Both the position numbers and the translations under genes were made by a program. The notes below the pieces were generated by a model. That model did no database searches. It had not been told where the DNA came from and saw only the letters and a program-made list of their open reading frames with translations. From Amborella trichopoda (lineage: Eukaryota; Streptophyta; Magnoliopsida; Amborellales; Amborellaceae): a DNA stretch of 64,000 nucleotides. This document shows, piece by piece, positions 1 to 11,575 of this stretch (position 1 is its first letter; the number at the start of each line of letters is the position of its first letter). The stretch spans positions 492,093-556,092 of the forward strand of contig NW_006496628.1 in NCBI RefSeq assembly GCF_000471905.2. The letters run 5' to 3'.

Positions 1-93
1 GTACGGTACGGGTACGGTACCGTACCGTTACGTTACGTAGTAGTAGTAGTAGTAGTAGTAGTACGTAGTAGGTAGGTAGTACGTACGTAGAGT

Positions 94-154
<61 letters not shown>

Positions 155-1232
155 CCCTTTGAGAGAGGAAAGAATAGATGTAGAGAGATTTATGAGGTGG
201 GAGAGCATCCTTTTATAGATTTGTTATGTCTTAGGGTATGTTATAATTCATAGGATCAAATCTTAATCATCGATCTAGAGAGACTTGTGAGTCAATCATT
301 CATTTGATCTACCATCAAGATTCAATAGAAGGTGCTAGAATCTTATCCTCCATTTTCTAAATCTATTCCCATCAAATATTTAAATAGGAAAGTACATATC
401 TTACTTTCTATTTTAGTATATTCATTCTTTATTTCGTGAATCAATCAATTTTGATTCACAAGATTTACTAAATATTTAAAATATTTGAATTTATCATGAA
501 AGTTGGTTATATTCAAAAAGAAAAGGCCAACCAACATGGGATAACCATATCCTTACTCGATGATCAAGTTAATCCCTATGGGTGGGACGTGCCACCCTTT
601 GGTAGCCATATGTGGGCCCCACACAATTTCCACATGTGCCAAATTGGGCCCCCATACTTATGGCGGGTCCTAAATAGTTTTAAAATTATTTTATTTTTAA
701 ATTTAGAATTATAAGTCGTACAATTTATTTAAAACATTGAAAATTGATTTTTTCATAATTTATAAAGTCATATGACAAAACTATGGTCCACCAAACAATG
801 ATGCAACCATGACTCAATGGTATATAGGGGTAATCTCTCACATATGTACATGTTTCACCCTCAATAGTGAATCTCAATACGACTATCTATGTACATACCC
901 TGTTATGATATAACAATGAAGTTTTAACCTTATCTTTAAAGACTATTCATCGCACACAAGGGCCACACAATCCCTCGACTCTCATCTTGGCATACTCCGA
1001 CCTCATCAAGTGCTAACCCACTAAACCTTTATTGGTTAAACCCCTATGCTCAAGTATCTTGGATTTTTCCAATCGATTGGCCTAGCACGTCTAGCCTAGT
1101 CCAAGTATCGACAAATAACATTTCTCTAGTATGATCCACAAGAGGACCACACTTCCATTGAGTTTATATTTCACTATATAAAATGCTTATATAAGCTCGC
1201 ATAAGGCCTTTAATAGCCACATAAACTTAATA
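1..1232 (-). mobile_element. 3' LTR (partial) of minus-strand Copia-like element 1
   Basis: This is the downstream LTR of a minus-strand element, cut off by the left edge of the window. From about 150 onward it can be followed beside the other LTR of the same element (about 5480-6838): the runs around 'gatttatgaggt', 'ataggatcaaatctt' and 'acaagggccacaca' recur in the same order. Relative to that copy it lacks about 280 bases near 760-800. The LTR terminus on the minus strand reads TATTAAGTTTATGTGG, matching the TGTTGGGTTTATGTGG terminus of other family members. The polypurine tract lies immediately inside it. Confidence 0.8.
38..146. repeat. (TAG)n and (GA)n microsatellites
   Basis: A short TAG/GTA run at about 38-62 passes through imperfect GTA-like sequence into an uninterrupted GA run at about 104-144. 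The GA run lies inside the Copia LTR, at the place where the other LTR copy has only a short GA stretch. It is probably a slippage expansion of the LTR's own purine-rich segment. Confidence 0.9.
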
Positions 1233-1246
1233 TCGCCCACTTGGCC
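1233..1246 (-). other. Polypurine tract of Copia-like element 1
   Basis: On the minus strand the sequence reads GGCCAAGTGGGCGA directly before the LTR terminus. This matches the 'AAGTGGGAGA' polypurine tract that typically precedes the 3' LTR of plant Ty1/copia elements, and it corresponds to the tract at 14072-14084 in element 2. It would prime plus-strand DNA synthesis and fixes the element's orientation. Confidence 0.75.
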
Positions 1247-1339
1247 GAACAATCTCTCTTTCTCACTTTCTCATCCCCTAATTACAATCTCTCTCTTAGA
1301 CATATTTCTCTTATTTTCTCTTTTTTTCTCTTATTACGT

Positions 1340-1765
1340 TAATCATAGCTTCTGCCATCAATCTTTTTACAAAAGATTTATGGAAGCAATGCCACTATCT
1401 CTTTGCTGCTCGAAACTCATCTAGAACGTGGTCGTAGTCTATCTTTCATGTCAAATCATGAATCATGGACCTGTTGTCATAGAAGATTATCATGTACCCT
1501 CATCATATGGGGTTGTATCTTCAGGGGTTTAAAGCAGATCTTCAATCCAGTTGCTCCCTTCTCTAGCCATACAACTAGTGCCACGCTTTCGAGTTCCATG
1601 GGCGAATAACAGTATGTTGTTCCAGCTGGCTCGTCAATACTGAGCAGCTCACTGGAATATTACGTCCATCTGGATCTTTCATAATAGGATATTTGTATAT
1701 CTGAATATCAAAGCAATTAAAGATAATCGTGTAATTGTTAACAGCTCCCACTTCAAACATAACCC
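1340..1765 (-). pseudogene. Copia RNase H C-terminal relic
   Basis: The minus strand from about 1760 down reads KDPDG, then SQLEQ and RPW, and ends in a tail ending near 'LMAEAMINVIRE'. This is the same tail as in element 2 (13335-14010), where the RNase H motifs are clearer. In functional Copia elements the segment ends the pol polyprotein, just before the polypurine tract, as here. The copy jumps from the KDPD motif almost directly to SQLEQ, so the catalytic centre is deleted. Stops and shifts break the rest. It is a dead remnant, useful mainly for assigning the superfamily. Confidence 0.6.
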
Positions 1766-3081
1766 ATAAGATATATTATCTCGGCATTCTCATGCTTGTG
1801 TCATGAGGTAGTATAGCAAGTCTCGTACTAAATAGTAACTCAATGCTCATTTGATTTCACAATATGCAAAACATTTCTGAGCTACAAAGGTTCAACCTCT
1901 CTAGTCTTCTTAGTAATATACCCATACAAACCAAGTTATCTAATCCACACAACACATGCCAAGGAAACCTAGCAAGATGGTCATCCTTTGACATACCCTA
2001 CGATTCATGGTTTTAGGTAATCGAGGATTCTAAACAACTCAAAACTAGGTCACATAATCGGTTCTATGAAAAACATAAGACATGGGTATTTGAAAACAAT
2101 ACATAGATTAATGACACATTTTCACATGTGCATAAGTACTTTCAAGACCCAATGTTTTTCCTTATATAAAAAACTCTTGACTTGGTATACTTTCACAAAT
2201 AGTTAGAAAATATCATAATGGTGTGAAATGATTTGAAATGATTTTTCTCAATTACTTAGTAGACCTCGCAAGACTATGGGGTTTTATTAAAACCATATCC
2301 ATAGGCTTAGGTTTTTTACAAATAATCCAATTTAACTATGCATGCTTATTCTTGATAAATTGTTTTTACTTCATTACCTTTAATTACTTACCGAGTCAAG
2401 TTTATAGCCAAAATTATAAAGTCCATCTTATAATTTTATCCTAATTAAAGCATGACTAAATAATGATTATCAAAACCTGACAAAAACACTTCTTATTGGC
2501 AAATATGAAGACTTTATTATGAGATCATCATCATATAAAATACATCGTATTATTAGACATTATTGGGAGGATGGTCACTAAGACCGGGTTCCATCGAAAC
2601 ACTCCTTCGTGCTTATACATTTGAATAAGCCACACCTATCTCTCGTGTTTCATACTTGAGATCATAGTCCTTGATCAAACCACATATCCATGTGTATCAC
2701 TACCTTTAAGTAGTTTTTTACAAGCACAAAGAGGTACTAAAATACATGGTATTAAAAAAACTGACTCTTTCAAACTTATTAGCACTTATTTCCTAATCTC
2801 CATACACTCCATTTATATTCATAAACAACTAGTCAAAATATAATCAAAGAAGTATATAAAACATAAAATAAAAGGTTATTGAATCCTCTTTTGTATGACC
2901 TTAATGAGAGATAAATTTCATACCTTAAAATGTTGTAGTGTGGTACCTTGGCTTTCTTGATTCTTTATTTTTACTTCTTGATGAGATTTTGTGAACTTGG
3001 AAGAGTACACAACTAATGAAGAAATACTTGGTCATCATCTTTTACACGTTGATGAAGCATCAATCTCTTCGGCCTTTAGAT

Positions 3082-3091
<10 letters not shown>

Positions 3092-3114
<23 letters not shown>
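3092..3114. repeat. (TA)n microsatellite
   Basis: A perfect TA run follows a short CT run inside the interior of Copia-like element 1. It has no counterpart at the matching place in element 2. Confidence 0.9.
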
Positions 3115-4710
3115 AAGTACTCTTCTTTATCTCATCATTTCAATGATCACAAATTTAATTCTCCCACTAATTATTAGAATTTCTATGCTTCCATCAAGTC
3201 TCTTTACATTTCCCTTATTTGTGACGAAACCATGATGCTTTTACATGCATTGTGTTTCTTCTATATTATATAATTCCTAGAATAAACACTTCTTCACATA
3301 GAGTGTGATATCTTGTAAACCGTGTATTACATCTCTCTGAAGTTTTGCTATTATAAATCATACTTATGACACATTATAAAACTTTTGAATGTTCCCTAAA
3401 AAGAGCTTCCATTATGAGGAGTTCAAAGATGTGCCTCAATGTTCCACATCTTTTAATTTACTACAGAATAGAAGATGAGCACCCCATGATACAAATATGA
3501 TATATTCATGAGGAGTTTATCTCTTAAACTTTTAAGTATTGAAATTGACTAAGAAATACAATATAGTGCTCAATTTTGTCCCTAAATGACAACATTTAGT
3601 GGGTCTTTGATTTAATGATATTCATGTCACAATAAAATTTTCACAACAGAAAATCAGATTGTGTAGCTCTTAATATAATAATAGTTTATCTCAATCCATA
3701 AAGGATTTCTTCTTAAAACCTCTTCTGCTGAACATTAAACTCAAAACCAAATACTAATATCATGGTGTGAATATCAAGTAATATTTTTATTAAGAGAAAT
3801 AAATAAATGACATTTACATCATAAAATATATTATACTGTAGAAATCCAAGATGAACATTATCCAGTAAAATTGTCTTTCTTATCCACCATCATGGAGTTT
3901 CCCTTTCAAACGTATTTTGTTTGAAAGTAGACACATAATGACAATAACTATGTCTCTTTAGACTTCATATCACTTTGTTAATTTGGCTTGATACATATAA
4001 ATATCCACATCTCAATGAAAGCACACCAAACTGCAGAAAATTCAGGATGACTTCTCTCAAATCCGAAATTTTAATTCCTTATTTATCATGGATATATCTC
4101 TTTCAAATAATTTATATTAGAAACCAGAATAAAAAATGACAATCTAGAAACTTGGTGTGGGCCTTAAAATGTTTTGTTATTAACGAAATGAAAATCATGA
4201 CTTCCAAGTCATTGAAACAATTTTCGTTGTAGAAAATAACACTTGCGCACCCTTCAATAAAATGGCCATATATTTCAAACCACAAAGGTTTTCTTCATGA
4301 AACTATTTTTGTTTGAAATGAAATCACATGATTTGTGGAAACATACACGAAATTTTATGGACAGTTCCAGAATTTTACTGGGTCAGAATTGAGACCCTTC
4401 ATTATCAGTTCATAACTCTCAATTCCCTCAAGATCTCTCACTGAAATTTTTCAGATAGATCTTATTCTCAAAAATATATAATATCACTTAGGTATGCATC
4501 AAAGAAATACGCAATTATCTTTATTCATATCAATGCTCCAAAACGACAAGAATACTTGATTCAGCAGAGTGCCCCTTTTTTTGGTGTTTGAATGTGCCAA
4601 TAATTCTTCCAAAGGTGTATCACTTGACCACAAAAGTCCTTGGCTTTTTTATATCTCACTCCCAACTCACCAAAAATATTATAATAAAAGAAATACGGCA
4701 TCAAGTAGAT

Positions 4711-4726
4711 CTCACTCTGATACCAA
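4711..4726 (-). other. Primer-binding site of Copia-like element 1
   Basis: On the minus strand the bases immediately inside the LTR read TTGGTATCAGAGTGAG. TGGTATCAGAG is complementary to the 3' end of plant initiator methionine tRNA, the usual minus-strand primer of plant Ty1/copia elements. It marks the 5' end of the interior and shows that the LTR at 4727-6838 is the 5' LTR. Confidence 0.85.
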
Positions 4727-6838
4727 TAAAAGTGGAACTATTTGATCAAGCACGGTCTATATAATTAAATTTTTTCTTATTTTTCATATTTTTACACCGG
4801 CAAGGCCACTCACAATGTCCAATTACAAATAAAATAACTCTTAGAACAAATAAATAATAGAAGAGAAACACGATTCTCACTTGCTGCCACTATTGAGTAT
4901 AATTCCTTAAATCAAAATGTTAACTCATTGTTTTATGGTAATAGAAAAGCATAACACAAACAAAAATTTAAAAAAATAAAATTGCTAAAGATTACTTTAA
5001 CGGGGCTTAGTACACCCAATGCCGAGTTTTCTCTTTCCAATGGTGCTCGAGATCTATGATCGGTCTTTTGATTCTCCTACTTATGGTAAAACCCTCTCAA
5101 TGAGATACGGATCTCGATCTAGAACTAACTACTTAAGGCTTCAATGTCTTAGTCTTGCTCAAGCTCTCTTGATTTGATCTTTAGAGAGATGAGAGATATA
5201 AATCAAAGAGAGAGGGAGAGATCTATTAGCTAGGGGATATTCCCCTTAGCAATCCACAAAAATCGAACAACCACAAGCTAACCCTACCTTAGACGTGCAC
5301 CTAGAACTCGCAAAAGAGAGAGAGATGACTTGGGCACGCCCCTTTAGAAATATATTAAGGGAGGTCTAGGTTGGGGTGTTCCCCCTCTTTGTAACTTAGT
5401 GGGAGATATAAAGCTCCTAGGTTGGCCCGAGCTCCTAGGTTGGTGAGTGCCCCTTAGAGAGATATTAGAGAGAGAGAGTAAAAACCCTAAGAGAGAGAAG
5501 AGATAATAGGTGTAGAGATTTATGAGGTGAGAGACCTCTTTTTATAGATTTTCTATACTTTAGGATTTGTCATAATTCATAGGATCAAATCTTGATCGTA
5601 GATCTAAGGGGACTTGTGGGGTGAAAGACGTGAACCATCCATTCCTTTGATCCACCATCAAAATTCCAATGAAGGTGTCAGAACCTTATTCTCCATTTTC
5701 TAAATCTATTATCATCAAATATTTAAAAAAGGACAGTACATATCTTACTTTCTATTTTAGTATATTCATTTTTTATTTCTTAAATCAATTAATTTTGATT
5801 ATCAAGATTTACTAAATATTTCAAATATTTGAATTTATTATACAAGTTGGCTATATCCAAAAAGAAAGAGCCAACCAACATGGGATACCCACCACCTTAC
5901 TTGGTGATCAAGTTAATCCCTATGGATGGGGCATGACACCCTTTGGTGGCCACACGTGCACACCACCCAATTTCCACACGTGCCAAATTGGGCCCCCATA
6001 TTTATGGAGGATCTTACATAATTTTTTTAAAAAAAATAATTTAGAATTTAGAGTGATAAATCTCATAATTTATTTAAAACATTAGAAAATTGCTTTCTCT
6101 TAATTTGTAAATTCATATAATAAAAATAAAATTTCAAAAGATTCAGAAAATCTCAAATAAACATTCTAAAAATTATATAACATAAAATCAACTTATTTTA
6201 ATGGGAATTAGATTCGTTAGATCTAGGAATTTATCAATGTACAAGAGCACTCCACCTTCAACTGCAGACCACGATCCACCTAGCTTTCTCACACTGACCC
6301 AGCAGTTCTCATGACCCACAAATCCAGTGCAGGAGCTCATGATTGGACAACCAAAGTCCGCTAAGGGAATGCAATCTCATTCTATGGATTTCATGTTCTT
6401 CCCTATAGACAAAAATCATGGTCCGTCAGACCATGATGTAACCAAGACTCAATGGTGCGGAGGGGTAATATCTCGCATATGTACATGCTTCATCCTCAAT
6501 GGTGAATCTCAATACGACTATCTATGTACATGCCATGTGATGATATAACGATGAGGTTTTAGCCTTGTCTTTAAAGGCGATTCATCACACACAAGGGCCA
6601 CACAGTCCCTTGGCTCTCATCCCCGCATACTTCGACTCATCAAGGGCTAACCCACTAAACCCATCTCGGTTAGATCCCAATGCTCAGGTGTCTTGGGTTT
6701 TTCCAAACTTGGCTGACCTAGAACATTGAGCCTAGTCCGATTATCGGTAAATAATATTTTTCTAGTATGGTCCACACAATGACTACACTCCCATTGAGTT
6801 TGTCTCATAAAGCCTTTAATGGCCACCTAAACCCAACA
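4727..6838 (-). mobile_element. 5' LTR of Copia-like element 1
   Basis: The LTR is about 2.1 kb. On the minus strand it starts TGTTGGGTTTAGGTGGCC at 6838 and ends near 4727. The expected terminal CA has changed to TA. A TATA-like element on the minus strand lies near 5537-5546 ('tctataaaaag'), followed by GA/CT-rich sequence, as in the other copies. Matching segments occur at 150-1232, 9560-11559, 14085-16026, 29931-31844 and 63105-63650. The five bases just outside the terminus (6839-6843, atgtt) should be one half of the target duplication; the other half lies beyond the left edge. Confidence 0.85.
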
Positions 6839-6841
6839 ATG

Positions 6842-7204
6842 TTTACCTCAATCAAAAAGTAAATATTTTAAATACTAACCTACCCTGTAATCAAATTTCT
6901 CTCTCTATCAGTCGTTGCTCTCTTTCTCTCTCTACATGCTCTTTCTATCTACCCACCCTCTCTCTCTTCCTGCCTCTCTCTGGTAGAGAGATGCTGATAA
7001 AGAGAGAAAGACAGAGAGAGGGCGGGTAGAGATTGAAAGAGAGAGAGGGTGTGTACAGAGAAAGAGAGATGGTAGAGAGGGCATGTACAGAGAGGGTGGG
7101 TAAAGAGAGAGGGCGGGCAGAGTGCGGGGGGGTAGAGAGAGAGAGAGAGATTTTAGTGGGGGTAGTTTAGTCTTCAAAACATTTACTTTTTGACTGGGGG
7201 TAAA
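6842..7204. mobile_element. Fold-back MITE with purine-rich core
   Basis: The two ends form inverted repeats of about 45 bases. The left starts TTTACCTCAATCAAAAAGT, and the reverse complement of the right starts TTTACCCCCAGTCAAAAAGT; both continue through AAATRTTTT and ACTAA to CTACCC. Between them is a GA/CT-rich core (about 6900-7150) with GAGAGA blocks separated by 'gggtagag'-type spacers. No transposase is present. The 5' LTR of Copia-like element 1 ends only 3 bases from the left terminus. The inner sequence TAGTTTAGTC also occurs in the larger element at 23807-24474, suggesting kinship. Confidence 0.65.
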
Positions 7205-8850
7205 AGCAAAAAAAACTAAAAGTATCTATGTCATGGGTGTGATATTAAAATTATCCGGGGGTAGAATGTCTACAAAGTTAATTTTGAATGTTATCTATAA
7301 TTTTTCAAAAAATTAAAAATTGCAAAAGTGCCCAAATCATCATAAAAACCACTATTATAATTTAAAAACATATTTTTTAAAAAAATGTATTGGTGTTTTT
7401 CATATTTTTTTTTTATGCTTTACATTTTTTATAGTTTTTTCCCACTCTTTGGTGTCACCCCAACTCAAATTAACCTAGCCAATAGGACAAGCCCATATTG
7501 CTCTGCCATGTCAGAGTGAACTTCGTTGAGTCTTAAAAAACCCTGCTGTAAATTTTAAGGGACTAAACTTGCCAATAAATTCAGACTCTGACTCTAGAAC
7601 CCCTAATAAAAAAATAAGATATCGTGGTCTGAGGAAAACTGTTATCAATTGAAAATTCAGATTTCAGGCAATTTTCGAACACCAGACTCACAAGGATAGA
7701 AAAATTCCTCAAAAACATCCTCTTAATCACTTGAAATCATAAAATGATAGACTCACGATAATGCTTCAAATAAAAAGCGGAAAGCTCTTTCAAATAAACC
7801 CAAATCCATCACTAAAGACTACATCACGTTGCTTGCATCATCTCGGCCTTTCTTTTTTAATGTTAAGTAAGTATTCATTAATATCAAGAGATAAACTCCC
7901 AAATTATAGTTACAAAGAGGAAAAGTAGGGTGAGGAACCTACTTCAAAGCAAGATCAACCAAAACTCTCGAGACACGAACAATCACTAAAAATCGAAGAC
8001 CCTACTCTATCAAGAAGCTTAGAAAACTCGCTGACCACTTGAAACAAGGAAGCTTATTCCTCTCGAATCCCTTTGCCCAGGCCTTTCAATGTGCAATAAA
8101 TGTATCTAGTGTAGACCCCAAATTTGTTGCTCTTTGGCACAACTGATTCTCTTCCAACATTGTCCACGAAGAGGATTCCATAAAAAAAAATGAGGTTCAT
8201 AATTTTATACCTAACACTTAGTGGTGTGGTATGAATTATCATATAACAACCTTTTTATAGAAAGAAGGTTGAGATATTCTACACTGTCAATTGAGTTGGG
8301 GAGTGTAAATTCGACACATCTTTGAATATCAGGTCAAAAGTTTGATCATGTTTTAAGGTAGTGTTAAATCTACAACATCCAAATCGATCTAACTTTTAAA
8401 GGGAATAAACAGGTATGGTAAAATGTTGCTTTATAAGCAGGGCATATATAGAAAAAATGATCTTAATTTTTATGGACAATGATATGTCCATGTGATTTTG
8501 GGGATAAGACTTGAAATTTATTGCACTTCATGACACATCATTTACTTATGGTACAAAGAGGTTACAATCAATATTAGTTATTAGTTGTAGGCTCATACTC
8601 CAAAACAGTTTGTTTTCGAGCTTTGCGATACACATAAGCTATCAAAGTTTGCATTTGACAGCTATGAATAATTGCGACCTCCTATGCCAAATAAATGGAT
8701 TTAATTGATGGAAATAATTGTTCAAAAACCAGGAAGAGCTTAGTCTTTTTATATTTTTTACCTTTAACAAATTTTGATAGATAGGAAAAAAAACGAAGCT
8801 AGAAGAGCATTGGAAAAGGAAGAGGGACCTCGGAAAATGAAGAGATATTA
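7205..8850. other. Unassigned AT-rich sequence
   Basis: No gene or known repeat family is recognised here. The only open frames are short (65 codons or fewer) and show no domain, so I treat them as chance. A/T homopolymer tracts are frequent around 7370-7430. Confidence 0.5.
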
Positions 8851-9054
8851 TGGCACATTTGCTTCATGTGAAAATATTTCACATGAAAAAAATTCTCTCA
8901 TGCAGGTAAGTATGAGAATATTTTTACATCAATTAGTTGGCAATTGATGTGAAAAGATGTACTAAGACCAATTGGTATGAAAATATTCCCACACTTGACC
9001 ATATAAAACAATTTTTTCATTTAAAAAACATTTTCACGCAAACCAAATGTGCCA
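8851..9054. mobile_element. Tourist-like (PIF/Harbinger) MITE
   Basis: A 204-bp segment has inverted ends TGGCACATTTG and CAAATGTGCCA. The similarity continues inward, with 'cttcatgtgaaaatattt' on the left against 'gtttgcgtgaaaatgtttt' from the right. The flanks are TTA on the left and TAA on the right, close to the TTA/TWA duplication typical of Tourist-type MITEs but not a perfect direct repeat. There is no coding capacity. The terminal GGCAC(A/G)TTTG motif resembles the GGGCAC/GGCACGTTTGG ends known from Tourist elements. Confidence 0.6.
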
Positions 9055-9216
9055 TAAGAATATGAAATGTAAAATGGATGTTGTATTGAAAACTAAGAAG
9101 AAGACGTCTATTTATCAGCTGAGTAACATGGTCTCACCTTATGGCAAGGCGAGTTTGCCCTAAGTACACTGTACATACATTTTTAATAGTTATACATAAT
9201 AAAGTTCCCATTTTAA

Positions 9217-9443
9217 TGAGGAGCACTCAAGTGGTGCATTGGTAGTGAGTAGTCTTGTTGTCTAGTATGGTGAGGGTTCAAGTCCCTTTATTATTATTGC
9301 CTTTTCATTCTTATGTTTAAAGAGAAACTAGGAGTGACAAAACAAAAAAACTTTGAGGGTTCAAGTCCCTTTATTATCATTGCCTTTTCATTCTTATGTT
9401 TAAAGAGAAACTAGGAGTGACAAAACAAAAAAACTTTGAGGAG
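9217..9443 (+). mobile_element. tRNA-derived SINE with duplicated 3' part
   Basis: The SINE body is 9224-9436. An A-box-like TGGTGCATTGG (about 9231) is followed about 45 bases later by a perfect B box, GGTTCAAGTCC (about 9275). Together these form the internal RNA polymerase III promoter of tRNA-derived SINEs. An A-rich tail (aaaacaaaaaaact) follows. A 7-bp direct repeat TGAGGAG flanks the body at 9217-9223 and 9437-9443. The segment from the B box to the tail occurs twice in tandem with an exact 83-bp period (9271-9353 and 9354-9436), so there are two B boxes and two A-rich tails. The pol III copies and LINE machinery that would mobilise it are not in the window. Confidence 0.7.
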
Positions 9444-9559
9444 ACGATTTGCTCCCAATACCTCTTGCAAAGAGAATTCATTAAGCGCGCCCTACCTAAC
9501 ACACCTCCAAACAATTTCTCGCAGTGAAAGTAACCATCACACAATTTGACTCTTAGTAT

Positions 9560-11559
9560 TGTTGAGTTTATGTGGCCTTTAAAGGCCTCATGAATGCTTG
9601 TGAAATAAAATCATACAGTGAAACATAAACTCAGTGGGAGTGTGGTCTCTCGAGGACTATACTAAGCAAACTATGTTTGTTTATACTAGACTCTGCTTGA
9701 CGATGTAGGCCAGTCGGTTGGGAAAAACCCAAGGTACTTGAGCATAGAGAATAAACCGAGAAGGGTTCTAGTTTATCCCTTGATGAGGTCGGAGCTTATG
9801 CTTGGATGAATGAGCAGAGGGACTGTGTGACCCTTGTGTGTAATGGTGGGCCAATAAAGATCGGGGCCAAAACCTCATCCATGTTCCATAACACGGCATG
9901 CATATCAATAGATCGTTCGGGAAAACCAGAAAGCCACATTTTGGGTGTAGCGTATGCATGTACGAGAGATCACCCCTATGCACCATAGAGTTGTTGTCAC
10001 ATCAGGTCTTGGTGACCTTGACTCATCTCTAGGGAAGGACCTGTAATCTACATACTATGATTGCGACCCCTTGGCTCATCGGTCAGACTCTGGTGTCCCA
10101 CTAATGAGCCCCAGCTTGGATTGTGGGTCATAAAAAATACTGAGTTGGTTTGATAAAGCAAGTGTGGTCTGTAGTCTACAGTTGAAGGTAGAGTGCCCCA
10201 TAATTGTTGATTAAATTCCAAAACTATATGGATCTATTTCCCATTAAATTAATTTAATTATATATTTTTTATGATAGAAATTATTTTAGAATTATTATTT
10301 GATTTTTTATGAGAATTTTGATATTTTATTTATAATTTTTGGACTTATAAAAATTAAGATATGGATTTTTCAAAACTATAAAATTCAAATAATATTCTAA
10401 AAACCAATTTTATTAATTTTAAAAAATATATATGATGTCATGGGGGCCCAAAGTGCAAATGGGCCCACCATGTACCATTTGGGTGGGGACCCCACATGCC
10501 CCACATGGGTGGCACGCCCCACCTCTTGGTTGTTTCTTTGAGTACAAGTGAATCATGCTTTGGAAGGGAATATTATGGCATGTGATTGAATGAATGATAT
10601 GGGAATATTTTAACCATATCTTAACTAAATATTGAAAGCATATCTTGACTTGATATATCTTTAGAATATTTTGTGAAAGATTCGCTATGGATTGGAGAGC
10701 ATAATATTTTAATCAGATATAGTTTATCTATTTTCTTATGATGGAAAAATGGTTAAGGAAAAGGGGATAATGGAACTAGCACCTTCCATAATGTTGATGG
10801 CCCATCTATGGAATGGATGACTAAGATCTCTTACCCCACAAGTCACATTGATCAACGGTCCATATTCAATCTCAAAAAAGAGGCAAACTATGAGAAACCC
10901 TAAACCTAATTCTCTATAAATAAGGGTGTACCCCCTATTCTCTACACCTTCTCTCTCTCCCATAACTTCCTCTCTCCTCTCTCCAATAGGGGCACATCCC
11001 ACTCTCTCTCCTCTAGTTCTCTCTCTCTCTCCAATTTTCTCTCTTTAACCCTCTCTCTCCTTAAGCCCATAAGGGGGCACACCACAGCCCTAGGGTTCCC
11101 GATCTTTCTCTCTCCTGTCCTAAAACTACTAAGGGTTGGAAAATTAGAGTTAAGCTAAGAATATTTTGGGGGTTGTTTTTAGAGATTTAAGGGTGTATAC
11201 TCCGTTTGGCCGAAACTTGCTTTTCTGGTTCGAGATTAAAGCTAGATCGCTGATCCTGTACCATCGGATGTTGGTGACTCGGTGTGGGGTGTAATAAGTC
11301 CGGTTGAGGTAATCTCCATCATTCTCTTTTGTTTATTGCATATTTAATATCATAGTCTTTACATTCTCATGCACAAGATTTGTGGTGACTTTATTAAGTT
11401 AAAGAAAATTAGTTTAATAGCATCAAAGTTTTTTTTGGATTAGTAAATTTTTATTTGAAGCAAGAGTTATTGCAAGTGATCTTTGCCAAAAGAAAAGAAA
11501 AGAAAAGGGATGGAAAAAAAAAAAATTCCCGATAAAGATCATATTGCCCATTTCTTTCA
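9560..11559 (+). mobile_element. 5' LTR of element 2
   Basis: It begins TGTTGAGTTTATGTGGCC and ends TTTCTTTCA, giving canonical TG...CA ends. A TATA box (TCTATAAATAAG, about 10912-10923) sits in the second half, followed by a CT-rich presumed 5' transcribed leader and 'tggtgactcggtgtggggtg'-type sequence near the end. It matches 14085-16026 over its whole length with small indels. The LTR supplies promoter and polyadenylation signals. Two short ATG-initiated frames on the minus strand are incidental. Confidence 0.9.
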
Positions 11560-11560
11560 T

Positions 11561-11575
11561 TGGTATCGAAGTAAC
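11561..11575 (+). other. Primer-binding site of element 2
   Basis: TGGTATCGAAGTAAC follows the LTR end by one base. It is a mutated version of TGGTATCAGAGC, complementary to initiator methionine tRNA. Element 1 keeps a closer match. Confidence 0.85.

Larger units (their letters stand above)
1247..4710 (-). mobile_element. Internal region of Copia-like element 1, mostly non-coding
   Basis: About 3.5 kb lies between the polypurine tract and the primer-binding site. No reading frame for gag, integrase or reverse transcriptase is visible on the minus strand. Several segments can be matched to the shorter interior of element 2, for example around 2570-2700, which is the reverse complement of 12380-12480 (shared text about 'gaccatcctcccaataatgtc'). 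Compared with element 2 this copy carries roughly 1 kb more, so element 2 is a further-deleted relative. The sequence is AT-rich and full of stops. A TA microsatellite sits at 3092-3114. Confidence 0.7.

Noticed and set aside
9768-9988. Opposite-strand short frames in the Copia LTR
   Set aside because: The same LTR segment in other copies (14240-14510, 31455-31685) has different frames and stops, so there is no coding constraint.
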